Source of the DNA: Micromussa lordhowensis
Lineage: Eukaryota > Cnidaria > Anthozoa > Scleractinia > Lobophylliidae
Direction of reading: 5' to 3'
Assembly: GCA_964020085.1 (NCBI GenBank)
Contig: CAXHUQ010001522.1
Location: 186,001-250,000 of the forward strand
DNA length: 64,000 bases
Shown here: piece by piece, positions 23,801 through 35,448 of the stretch
Position numbering within the stretch: position 1 is the first letter of the stretch
How the letters are laid out: each line of letters starts with the position of its first letter
Position numbers and translations under genes: made by a program
The notes under the pieces: model-generated
Databases searched by the model: none
Told to the model about the DNA's origin: nothing
Seen by the model: the letters and a program-made list of their open reading frames with translations, nothing else

Positions 23801-26114
23801 GCTGCGCGACATCTCGCACTATCCTAACCAGCCCGTTTGCTAATTAGCCGAACTTTGCGCGCGTCGCAACTTTGCAAACTAATACCACCAAAGCACTCCC
23901 GGGGTCGGTCCGGGTCCAAATGCAAAGTATCGGAGCTGCGCGAAATCTCGCACTATGCTAATCAGCCCGCAGATCCCCAGGCGTGGCCGGCTGGCTGACT
24001 CGTTAGCCGAGCTTGACGCGTGTCGCAACTTGGCAAACTAATGGCACCAAAGCACTCCTGGGGTGGGTCCGGGTCCACATGCAAAGTTTCGGAGCTGCGC
24101 GACATCTCGCACTATGCTAACCAGCCCGTTTGCTAATTAGCCGAACTTTGCGCGCGTCGCAACTTTGCAAACTAATACCACCAAAGCACTCCCGGGGTCG
24201 GTCCGGGTCCAAATGCGAAGTATCGGAGCTGCGCGAAATCTCGCACTATGCTAATCAGCCCGCAGATCCCCAGGCGTGGCCGGCTGGCTGACTCGTTAGC
24301 CGAGCTTGACGCGTGTCGCAACATGGCAAACTAATGGCACCAAAGCACTCCTGGGGTGGGTCCGGGTCCACATGCAAAGTTTCGGAGCTGCGCGACATCT
24401 CGCACTATGCTAACCAGCCCGTTTGCTAATTAGCCGAACTTTGCGCGCGTCGCAACTTTGCAAACTAATACCACCAAAGCACTCCCGGGGTCGGTCCGAG
24501 TCCAAATGCGAAGTATCGGAGCTGCGCGAAATCTCGCACTATGCTAATCAGCCCGCAGATCCCCAGGGGTGGCCGGCTGGCTGACTCGTTAGCCGAGCTT
24601 GACGCATGTCGCAACTTGGCAAACTAATGGCACCAAAGCACTCCTGGGGTGGGTCCGGGTCCACATGCAAAGTTTCGGAGCTGCGCGACATCTCGCACTA
24701 TGCTAACCAGCCCGTTTGCTAATTAGCCGAACTTTGCGCGCGTCGCAACTTTGCAAACTAATACCACCAAAGCACTCCCGGGGTCGGTCCGGGTCCAAAT
24801 GCGAAGTATCGGAGCTGCGCGAAATCTCGCACTATGCTAATCAGCCCGCAGATCCCCAGGCGTGGCCGGCTGGCTGACTCGTTAGCCGAGCTTGACGCGT
24901 GTCGCAACTTGGCAAACTAATGGCACCAAAGCACTCCTGGGGTGGGTCCGGGTCCACATGCAAAGTTTCGGAGCTGCACGACATCTCGCACTATGCTAAC
25001 CAGCCCGTTTGCTAATTAGCCAAACTTTGCGCGCGTCGCAACTTTGCAAACTAATACCACCAAAGCACTCCCGGGGTCGGTCCGGGTCCAAATGCGAAGT
25101 ATCGGAGCTGCGCGAAATCTCGCACTATGCTAATCAGCCCGCAGATCCCCAGGGGTGGCCGGCTGGCTGACTCGTTAGCCGAGCTTGACGCGTGTCGCAA
25201 CTTGGCAAACTAATGGCACCAAAGCACTCCTGGGGTGGGTCCGGGTCCACATGCAAAGTTTCGGAGCTGCGCGACATCTCGCACTATGCTAACCAGCCCG
25301 TTTGCTAATTAGCCGAACTTTGCGCGCGTCACAACTTTGCAAACTAATACCACCAAAGCACTCCCGGGGTCGGTCCGGGTCCAAATGCGAAGTATCGGAG
25401 CTGCGCGAAATCTCGCACTATGCTAATCAGCCCGCTGATCCCCAGGCGTGGCCGGCTGGCTGACTCGTTAGCCGAGCTTGACGCGTGTCGCAACTTGGCA
25501 AACTAATGGCACCAAAGCACTCCTGGGGTGGGTCCGGGTCCACATGCAAAGTTTCGGAGCTGCGCGACATCTCGCACTATGCTAACCAGCCCGTTTGCTA
25601 ATTAGCCGAACTTTGCGCGTGGCGCAACTTTGCAAACTAATACCACCACAGCACTCCCGGGGTCGGTCCGGGTCCAAATGCGAAGTATCGGAGCTGCACG
25701 AAATCTCGCACTATGCTAATCAGCCCGCAGATCCCCAGACGTGGCCGGCTGGCTGACTCGTTAGCCGAGCTTAACGCGTGTCGCAACTTGGCAAACTAAT
25801 GGCACCAAAGCACTCCTGGGGTGGGTCCGGGTCCACATGCAAAGTTTCGGAGCTGCGCGACATCTCGCACTATGCTAACCAGCCCGTTTGCTAATTAGCC
25901 GAACTTTGCGCGCGTCGCAACTTTGCAAACTAATACCACCAAAGCACTCCCGGGGTCGGTCCGGGTCCAAATGCGAAGTATCGGAGCTGCGCGAAATCTC
26001 GCACTATGCTAATCAGCCCGCAGATCCCCAGGGGTGGCCGGCTGGCTGACTCGTTAGCCGAGCTTGACGCGTGTCGCAACTTGGCAAACTAATGGCACCA
26101 AAGCACTCCTGAGG
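20842..26114 (+). repeat. 18-unit HOR Q, copy 2 (5273 bp)
   Basis: All Q copy 1 markers recur at +5273, ending with ctgaggtgg at 26109. I found about ten substitutions between the copies. Changes private to copy 2 include cttttcgcg (about 20925), cagcgcgcag (21916), aaatgcaaag (23041), ctggatgac (23408) and cagacgtgg (25739). Changes private to copy 1 include cctcagatc (16351), gtcggaac (18006), gtttcgg in B (18361), gcgtgac (19118) and cgaagatc (19868). Q is therefore an older duplication than P. Confidence 0.88.
21972..22263 (+). repeat. 292-bp unit with aatggacc deletion (Q copy 2)
   Basis: One c is missing in half A between 21994 and 21995, and the linked gatccctagg in B matches the unit at 16699 exactly 5273 bp upstream. 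Confidence 0.92.
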
Positions 26115-28123
26115 TGGGTCCGGGTCCACATGCAAAGTTTCGGAGCTGCGCGACATCTCGCACTATGCTAACCAGCCCGTTTGCTAATTAGCCGAACTTT
26201 GCGCGCGTCGCAACTTTGCAAACTAATACCACCAAAGCACTCCCGGGGTCGGTCCGGGTTTAAATGCGAAGTATCGGAGCTGCGCGAAATCTCGCACTAT
26301 GCTAATCAGCCCGCAGATCCCCAGGCGTGGCCGGCTGGCTGACTCGTTAGCCGAGCTTGACGCGTGTCGCAACTTGGCAAACTAATGGCACCAAAGCACT
26401 CCTGGGGTGGGTCCGGGTCCACATGCAAAGTTTCGGAGCTGCGCGACATCTCGCACTATGCTAACCAGCCCGTTTGCTAATTAGCCGAACTTTGCGCGCG
26501 TCGCAACTTTGCAAACTAATACCACCAAAGCACTCCCGGGGTCGGTCCGGGTCCAAATGCGAAGTATCGGAGCTGCGCGAAATCTCGCACTATGCTAATC
26601 AGCCCGCAGATCCCCAGGCGTGGCCGGCTGGCTGACTCGTTAGCCGAGCTTGACGCGTGTCGCAACTTGGCAAACTAATGGCACCAAAGCACTCCTGGGG
26701 TGGGTCCGGGTCCACATGCAAAGTTTCGGAGCTGCGCGACATCTCGCACTATCCTAACCAGCCCGTTTGCTAATTAGCCGAACTTTGCGCGCGTCGCAAC
26801 TTTGCAAACTAATACCACCAAAGCACTCCCGGGGTCGGTCCGGGTCCAAATGCGAAGTATCGGAGCTGTGCGAAATCTCGCACTATGCTAATCAGCCCGC
26901 AGATCCCCAGGCGTGGCCGGCTGGCTGACTCGTTAGCCGAGCTTGACGCGTGTCGCAACTTGGCAAACTAATGGCACCAAAGCACTCCTGGGGTGGGTCC
27001 GGGTCCACATGCAAAGTTTCGGAGCTGCGCGACATCTCGCACTATGCTAACCAGCCCGTTTGCTAATTAGCCAAACTTTGCGCGCGTCGCAACTTTGCAA
27101 ACTAATACCACCAAAGCACTCCCGGGGTCGGTCCGGGTCCAAATGCGAAGTATCGGAGCTGCGCGAAATCTCGCACTATGCTAATCAGCCCGCAGATCCC
27201 CAGGGGTGGCCGGCTGGCTGACTCGTTAGCCGAGCTTGACGCGTGTCGCAACTTGGCAAACTAATGGCACCAAAGCACTCCTGGGGTGGGTCCGGGTCCA
27301 CATGCAAAGTTTCGGAGCTGCGCGACATCTCGCACTATGCTAACCAGCCCGTTTGCTAATTAGCCGAACTTTGCGCGCGTCGCAACTTTGCAAACTAATA
27401 CCACCAAAGCACTCCCGGGGTCGGTCCGGGTCCAAATGCGAAGTATCGGAGCTGCGCGAAATCTCGCACTATGCTAATCAGCCCGCAGATCCCCAGGCGT
27501 GGCCGGCTGGCTGACTCGTTAGCCGAGCTTGACGCGTGTCGCAACTTGGCAAACTAATGGCACCAAAGCACTCCTGGGGTGGGTCCGGGTCCACATGCAA
27601 AGTTTCGGAGCTGCGCGACATCTCGCACTATGCTAACCAGCCCGTTTGCTAATTAGCCGAACTTTGTGCGCGTCGCAACTTTGCAAACTAATACCACCAA
27701 AGCACTCCCGGGGTCGGTCCGGGTCCAAATGCGAAGTATCGGAGCTGCGCGAAATCTCGCACTATGCTAATCAGCCCGCTGATCCCCAGGCGTGGCCGGC
27801 TGGCTGACTCGTTAGCCGAGCTTGACGCGTGTCACAACTTGGCAAACTAATGGCACCAAAGCACTCCTGGGGTGGGTCCGGGTCCACATGCAAAGTTTCG
27901 GAGCTGCGCGACATCTCGCACTATGCTAACCAGCCCGTTTGCTAATTAGCCGAACTTTGCGCGTGGCGCAACTTTGCAAACTAATACCACCACAGCACTC
28001 CCGGGGTCGGTCCGGGTCCAAATGCGAAGTATCGGAGCTGCACGAAATCTCGCACTATGCTAATCAGCCCGCAGATCCCCAGGCGTGGCCGGCTGGGTGA
28101 CTCGTTAGCCGAGCTTGACGCGT
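26115..28123 (+). repeat. Partial, reshuffled continuation of HOR P/Q units
   Basis: About seven dimers with Q-like markers in a shortened order: tatcctaacc (26750), gccaaac with ccaggggtgg (27071-27205), ttgtgcgcg (27666), cgctgatcc (27778), gtcacaac (27832) and gcgtggcgc with ccaccacagc (27961-27994). tatcctaacc lies exactly 10 units after its Q copy 2 counterpart (23820). A dinucleotide change at 26260-26261 gives gggtttaaatg. gcgtggcgc does not recur after this block. Confidence 0.75.
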
Positions 28124-31100
28124 GTCGCAACTTGGCAAACTAATGGCACCAAAGCACTCCTGGGGTGGGTCCGGGTCCACATGCAAAGTTTCGGAGCTGC
28201 GCGACATCTCGCACTATGCTAACCAGCCCGTTTGCTAATTAGCCGAACTTTGCGCGCGTCGCAACTTTGCAAACTAATACCACCAAAGCACTCCCGGGGT
28301 CGGTCCGAGTCCAAATGCGAAGTATCGGAGCTGCGCGAAATCTCGCACTATGCTAATCAGCCCGCAGATCCCCAGGGGTGGCCGGCTGGCTGACTCGTTA
28401 GCCGAGCTTGACGCATGTCGCAACTTGGCAAACTAATGGCACCAAAGCACTCCTGGGGTGGGTCCGGGTCCACATGCACAGTTTCGGAGCTGCGCGACAT
28501 CTCGCACTATGCTAACCAGCCCGTTTGCTAATTAGCCGAACTTTGCGCGCGTCGCAACTTTGCAAACTAATACCACCAAAGCACTCCCGGGGTCGGTCCG
28601 GGTCCAAATGCGAAGTATCGGAGCTGCGCGAAATCTCGCACTATGCTAATCAGCCCGCAGATCCCCAGGCGTGGCCGGCTGGCTGACTCGTTAGCCGAGC
28701 TTGACGCGTGTCGCAACTTGGCAAACTAATGGCACCAAAGCACTCCTGGGGTGGGTCCGGGTCCACATGCAAAGTTTCGGAGCTGCACGACATCTCGCAC
28801 TATGCTAACCAGCCCGTTTGCTAATTAGCCGAACTTTGCGCGCGTCGCAACTTTGCAAACTAATACCACCAAAGCACTCCCGGGGTCGGTCCGGGTCCAA
28901 ATGCGAAGTATCGGAGCTGCGCGAAATCCCGCACTATGCTAATCAGCCCGCAGATCCCCAGGCGTGGCCGGCTGGCTGACTCGTTAGCCGAGCTTGACGC
29001 GTGTCGCAACTTGGCAAACTAATGGCACCAAAGCACTCCTGGGGTGGGTCCGGGTCCACATGCAAAGTTTCGGAGCTGCGCGACATCTCGCACTATGCTA
29101 ACCAGCCCGTTTGCTAATTAGCCGAACTTTGCGCGCGTCGCAACTTTGCAAACTAATACCACCAAAGCACTCCCGGGGTCGGTCCGGGTCCAAATGTGAA
29201 GTATCGGAGCTGCGCGAAATCTCGCACTATGCTAATCAGCCCGCAGATGCCCAGGCGTGGCCGGCTGGCTGACTCGTTAGCCGAGCTTGACGCGTGTCGC
29301 AACTTGGCAAACTAATGGCACCAAAGCACTCCTGGGGTGGGTCCGGGTCCACATGCAAAGTTTCGGAGCTGCGCGACATCTCGCACTATGCTAACCAGCC
29401 CGTTTGCTAATTAGCCGAACTTTGCGCGCGTCGCAACTTTGCAAACTAATACCACCAAAGCACTCCCGGGGTCGGTCCGGGTCCAAATGCGAAGTATCGG
29501 AGCTGCGCGAAATCTCGCACTATGCTAATCAGCCCGCAGATCCCTAGGCGTGGCCAGCTGGCTGACTCGTTAGCCGAGCTTGACGCGTGTCGCAACTTGG
29601 CAAACTAATGGCACCAAAGCACTCCTGGGGTGGGTCTGGGTCCACATGCAAAGTTTCGGAGCTGCGCGACATCTCGCACTATGCTAACCAGCCCGTTTGC
29701 TAATTAGCCGAACTTTGCGCGCGTCGCAACTTTGCAAACTAATACCACCAAAGCACTCCCGGGGTCGGTCCGGGTCCAAATGTGAAGTATCGGAGCTGCG
29801 CGAAATCTCGCACTATGCTAATCAGCCCGCAGATGCCCAGGTGTGGCCGGCTGGCTGACTCGTTAGCCGAGCTTGACGCGTGTCGCAACTTGGCAAACTA
29901 ATGGCAGCAAAGCACTCCTGGGGTGGGTCCGGGTCCACATGCAAAGTTTCGGAGCTGCGCGACATCTCGCACTATGCTAACCAGCCCGTTTGCTAATTAG
30001 CCGAACTTTGCGCGCGTCGCAACTTTGCAAACTAATACCACCAAAGCACTCCCGGGGTCGGTCCGGGTCCAAATGCGAAGTATCGGAGCTGCACGAAATC
30101 TCGCACTATGCTAATCAGCCCGCAGATCCCCAGGCGTGGCCGGCTGGCTGACTCGTTAGCCGAGCTTGACGCGTGTCGCAACTTGGCAAACTAATGGCAC
30201 CAAAGCACTCCTGGGGTGGGTCCGGGTCCACATGCAAAGTTTCGGAGCTGCGCGACATCTCGCACTATGCTAACCAGCCCGTTTGCTAATTAGCCGAACT
30301 TTGCGCGCGTCGCAACTTTGCAAACTAATACCACCAAAGCACTCCCGGGGTCGGTCCGGGTCGAAATGCGAAGTATCGGAGCTGCGCGAAATCTCGCACT
30401 ATGCTAATCAGCCCGCAGATCCCCAGGCGTGGCCGGCTGGCTGACTCGTTAGCCGAGCTTGACGCGTGTCGCAACTTGGCAAACTAATGGCACCAAAGCA
30501 CTCCTGGGGTGGGCCCGGGTCCACATGCAAAGTTTCGGAGCTGCGCGACATCTCGCACTATGCTAACCAGCCCGTTTGCTAATTAGCCGAACTTTGCGCG
30601 CGTCGCAACTTTGCAAACTAATAACACCAAAGCACTCCCGGAGTCGGTCCGAGTCCAAATGCGAAGTATCGGAGCTGCGCGAAATCTCGCACTATGCTAA
30701 TCAGCCCGCAGATCCCCAGGGGTGGCCGGCTGGCTGACTCGTTAGCCGAGCTTGACGCATGTCGCAACTTGGCAAACTAATGGCACCAAAGCACTCCTGG
30801 GGTGGGTCCGGGTCCACATGCAAAGTTTCGGAGCTGCGCGACATCTCGCACTATGCTAACCAGCCCGTTTGCTAATTAGCCGAACTTTGCGCGCGTCGCA
30901 ACTTTGCAAACTAATACCACCAAAGCACTCCCGGGGTCGGTCCGGGTCCAAATGCGAAGTATCGGAGCTGCGCGAAATCTCGCACTATGCTAATCAGCCC
31001 GCAGATCCCCAGGCGTGGCCGGCTGGCTGACTCGTTAGCCGAGCTTGACGCGTGTCGCAACTTGGCAAACTAATGGCACCAAAGCACTCCTGGGGTGGGT

Positions 31101-34100
31101 CCGGGTCCACATGCAAAGTTTCGGAGCTGCGCGACATCTCGCACTATGCTAACCAGCCCGTTTGCTAATTAGCCGAACTTTGCGCGCGTCGCAACTTTGC
31201 AAACTAATACCACCAAAGCACTCCCGGGGTCGGTCCGGGTCGAAATGCGAAGTATCGGAGCTGCGCGAAATCTCGCACTATGCTAATCAGCCCGCAGATC
31301 CCCAGGCGTGGCCGGCTGGCTGACTCGTTAGCCGAGCTTGACGCGTGTCGCAACTTGGCAAACTAATGGCACCAAAGCACTCCTGGGGTGGGTCCGGGTC
31401 CACATGCAAAGTTTCGGAGCTGCGCGACATCTCGCACTATGCTAACCAGCCCGTTTGCTAATTAGCCGAACTTTGCGCGCGTCGCAACTTTGCAAACTAA
31501 TACCACCAAAGCACTCCCGGGGTCGGTCCGAGTCCAAATGCGAAGTATCGGAGCTGCGCGAAATCTCGCACTATGCTAATCAGCCCGCAGATCCCCAGGG
31601 GTGGCCGGCTGGCTGACTCGTTAGCCGAGCTTGACGCATGTCGCAACTTGGCAAACTAATGGCACCAAAGCACTCCTGGGGTGGGTCCGGGTCCACATGC
31701 AAAGTTTCGGAGCTGCGCGACATCTCGCACTATGCTAACCAGCCCGTTTGCTAATTAGCCGAACTTTGCGCGCGTCGCAACTTTGCAAACTAATACCACC
31801 AAAGCACTCCCGGGGTCGGTCCGGGTCCAAATGCGAAGTATCGGAGCTGCGCGAAATCTCGCACTATGCTAATCAGCCCGCAGATCCCCAGGCGTGGCCG
31901 GCTGGCTGACTCGTTAGCCGAGCTTGACGCGTGTCGCAACTTGGCAAACTAATGGCACCAAAGCACTCCTGGGGTGGGTCCGGGTCCACATGCAAAGTTT
32001 CGGAGCTGCACGACATCTCGCACTATGCTAACCAGCCCGTTTGCTAATTAGCCGAACTTTGCGCGCGTCGCAACTTTGCAAACTAATACCACCAAAGCAC
32101 TCCCGGGGTCGGTCCGGGTCCAAATGCGAAGTATCGGAGCTGCGCGAAATCCCGCACTATGCTAATCAGCCCGCAGATCCCCAGGCGTGGCCGGCTGGCT
32201 GACTCGTTAGCCGAGCTTGACGCGTGTCGCAACTTGGCAAACTAATGGCACCAAAGCACTCCTGGGGTGGGTCCGGGTCCACATGCAAAGTTTCGGAGCT
32301 GCGCGACATCTCGCACTATGCTAACCAGCCCGTTTGCTAATTAGCCGAACTTTGCGCGCGTCGCAACTTTGCAAACTAATACCACCAAAGCACTCCCGGG
32401 GTCGGTCCGGGTCCAAATGCGAAGTATCGGAGCTGCGCGAAATCTCGCACTATGCTAATCAGCCCGCAGATCCCCAGGCGTGGCCGGCTGGCTGACTCGT
32501 TAGCCGAGCTTGACGCGTGTCGCAACTTGGCAAACTAATGGCACCAAAGCACTCCTGGGGTGGGTCCGGGTCCACATGCAAAGTTTCGGAGCTGCACGAC
32601 ATCTCGCACTATGCTAACCAGCCCGTTTGCTAATTAGCCGAACTTTGCGCGCGTCGCAACTTTGCAAACTAATACCACCAAAGCACTCCCGGGGTCGGTC
32701 CGGGTCCAAATGCGAAGTATCGGAGCTGCGCGAAATCCCGCACTATGCTAATCAGCCCGCAGATCCCCAGGCGTGGCCGGCTGGCTGACTCGTTAGCCGA
32801 GCTTGACGCGTGTCGCAACTTGGCAAACTAATGGCACCAAAGCACTCCTGGGGTGGGTCCGGGTCCACATGCAAAGTTTCGGAGCTGCGCGACATCTCGC
32901 ACTATGCTAACCAGCCCGTTTGCTAATTAGCCGAACTTTGCGCGCGTCGCAACTTTGCAAACTAATACCACCAAAGCACTCCCGGGGTCGGTCCGGGTCC
33001 AAATGTGAAGTATCGGAGCTGCGCGAAATCTCGCACTATGCTAATCAGCCCGCAGATGCCCAGGCGTGGCCGGCTGGCTGACTCGTTAGCCGAGCTTGAC
33101 GCGTGTCGCAACTTGGCGAACTAATGGCACCAAAGCACTCCTGGGGTGGGTCCGGGTCCACATGCAAAGTTTCGGAGCTGCGCGACATCTCGCACTATGC
33201 TAACCAGCCCGTTTGCTAATTAGCCGAACTTTGCGCGCGTCGCAACTTTGCAAACTAATACCACCAAAGCACTCCCGGGGTCGGTCCGGGTCCAAATGCG
33301 AAGTATCGGAGCTGCGCGAAATCTCGCACTATGCTAATCAGCCCGCAGATCCCCAGGCGTGGCCGGCTGGCTGACTCGTTAGCCGAGCTTGACGCGTGTC
33401 GCAACTTGGCAAACTAATGGCACCAAAGCACTCCTGGGGTGGGTCCGGGTCCACATGCAAAGTTTCGGAGCTGCGCGACATCTCGCACTATGCTAACCAG
33501 CCCGTTTGCTAATTAGCCGAACTTTGCGCGCGTCGCAACTTTGCAAACTAATACCACCAAAGCACTCCCGGGGTCGGTCCGGGTCCAAATGCGAAGTATC
33601 GGAGCTGCGCGAAATCTCGCACTATGCTAATCAGCCCGCAGATCCCCAGGCGTGGCCGGCTGGCTGACTCGTTAGCCGAGCTTGACGCGTGTCGCAACTT
33701 GGCAAACTAATGGCACCAAAGCACTCCTGGGGTGGGCCCGGGTCCACATGCAAAGTTTCGGAGCTGCGCGACATCTCGCACTATGCTAACCAGCCCGTTT
33801 GCTAATTAGCCGAACTTTGCGCGCGTCGCAACTTTGCAAACTAATAACACCAAAGCACTCCCGGAGTCGGTCCGAGTCCAAATGCGAAGTATCGGAGCTG
33901 CGCGAAATTTCGCACTATGCTAATCAGCCCGCAGATCCCCAGGGGTGGCCGGCTGGCTGACTCGTTAGCCGAGCTTGACGCATGTCGCAACTTGGCAAAC
34001 TAATGGCACCAAAGCACTCCTGGGGTGGGTCCGGGTCCACATGCAAAGTTTCGGAGCTGCACGACATCTCGCACTATGCTAACCAGCCCGTTTGCTAATT

Positions 34101-34862
34101 AGCCGAACTTTGCGCGCGTCGCAACTTTGCAAACTAATACCACCAAAGCACTCCCGGGGTCGGTCCGGGTCCAAACGCAAAGTATCGGAGCTGCGCGAAA
34201 TCTCGCACTATGCTAATCAGCCCGCAGATCCCCAGGCGTGGCCGGCTGGCTGACTCGTTAGCCGAGCTTGACGCGTGTCGCAACTTGGCAAACTAATGGC
34301 ACCAAAGCACTCCTGGGGTGGGTCCGGGTCCACATGCAAAGTTTCGGAGCTGCGCGACATCTCGCACTATGCTAACCAGCCCGTTTGCTAATTAGCCGAA
34401 CTTTGCGCGCGTCGCAACTTTGCAAACTAATACCACCAAAGCACTCCCGGGGTCGGTCCGGGTCCAAATGCGAAGTATCGGAGCTGCGCGAAATCTCGCA
34501 CTATGCTAATCAGCCCGCAGATCCCCAGGCGTGGCCGGCTGGCTGACTCGTTAGCCGAGCTTGACGCGTGTCGCAACTTGGCAAACTAATGGCACCAAAG
34601 CACTCCTGGGGTGGGCCCGGGTCCACATGCAAAGTTTCGGAGCTGCGCGACATCTCGCACTATGCTAACCAGCCCGTTTGCTAATTAGCCGAACTTTGCG
34701 CGCGTCGCAACTTTGCAAACTAATAACACCAAAGCACTCCCGGAGTCGGTCCGAGTCCAAATGCGAAGTATCGGAGCTGCGCGAAATCTCGCACTATGCT
34801 AATCAGCCCGCAGATCCCCAGGGGTGGCCGGCTGGCTGACTCGTTAGCCGAGCTTGACGCAT
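28124..34862 (+). repeat. Scrambled satellite zone with 2-, 3- and 11-unit spacings
   Basis: Markers recur at 11 units (3223 bp): tccgagtcc with ccaggggtgg and a gacgcat end (units 28124 and 31347), gcacgac with aaatcccgc (28710 and 31933), and gggcccgg with aataacacc and ggagtcgg (30468 and 33691). Shorter steps are superimposed: aaatgtgaag units at 29003 and 29589 (2 units), ggtcgaaatg at 30360 and 31240 (3 units), aaatcccgc units at 31933 and 32519 (2 units), and the gggcccgg block at 33691 and 34570 (3 units). This is a mosaic of small unequal exchanges rather than one clean HOR. Confidence 0.75.
33691..34569 (+). repeat. 3-unit tandem duplication, copy 1 (879 bp)
   Basis: The first unit has gggcccggg, aataacacc, ggagtcgg, tccgagtcc and ccaggggtgg. 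The second has gcacgac and ccaaacgcaaag. The third is near consensus. All recur at +879 in 34570-35448. The one difference noted is aaatttcgc near 33905 against aaatctcgc in the second copy. Confidence 0.87.
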
Positions 34863-35448
34863 GTCGCAACTTGGCAAACTAATGGCACCAAAGCACTCCT
34901 GGGGTGGGTCCGGGTCCACATGCAAAGTTTCGGAGCTGCACGACATCTCGCACTATGCTAACCAGCCCGTTTGCTAATTAGCCGAACTTTGCGCGCGTCG
35001 CAACTTTGCAAACTAATACCACCAAAGCACTCCCGGGGTCGGTCCGGGTCCAAACGCAAAGTATCGGAGCTGCGCGAAATCTCGCACTATGCTAATCAGC
35101 CCGCAGATCCCCAGGCGTGGCCGGCTGGCTGACTCGTTAGCCGAGCTTGACGCGTGTCGCAACTTGGCAAACTAATGGCACCAAAGCACTCCTGGGGTGG
35201 GTCCGGGTCCACATGCAAAGTTTCGGAGCTGCGCGACATCTCGCACTATGCTAACCAGCCCGTTTGCTAATTAGCCGAACTTTGCGCGCGTCGCAACTTT
35301 GCAAACTAATACCACCAAAGCACTCCCGGGGTCGGTCCGGGTCCAAATGCGAAGTATCGGAGCTGCGCGAAATCTCGCACTATGCTAATCAGCCCGCAGA
35401 TCCCCAGGCGTGGCCGGCTGGCTGACTCGTTAGCCGAGCTTGACGCGT
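34570..35448 (+). repeat. 3-unit tandem duplication, copy 2 (879 bp)
   Basis: It repeats 33691-34569 marker for marker: gggcccgg at about 34614, aataacacc at about 34721 and ccaaacgc at 35050. Its second and third units also form the left edge of HOR R, so this exchange overlaps the larger duplication that follows. Confidence 0.87.
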
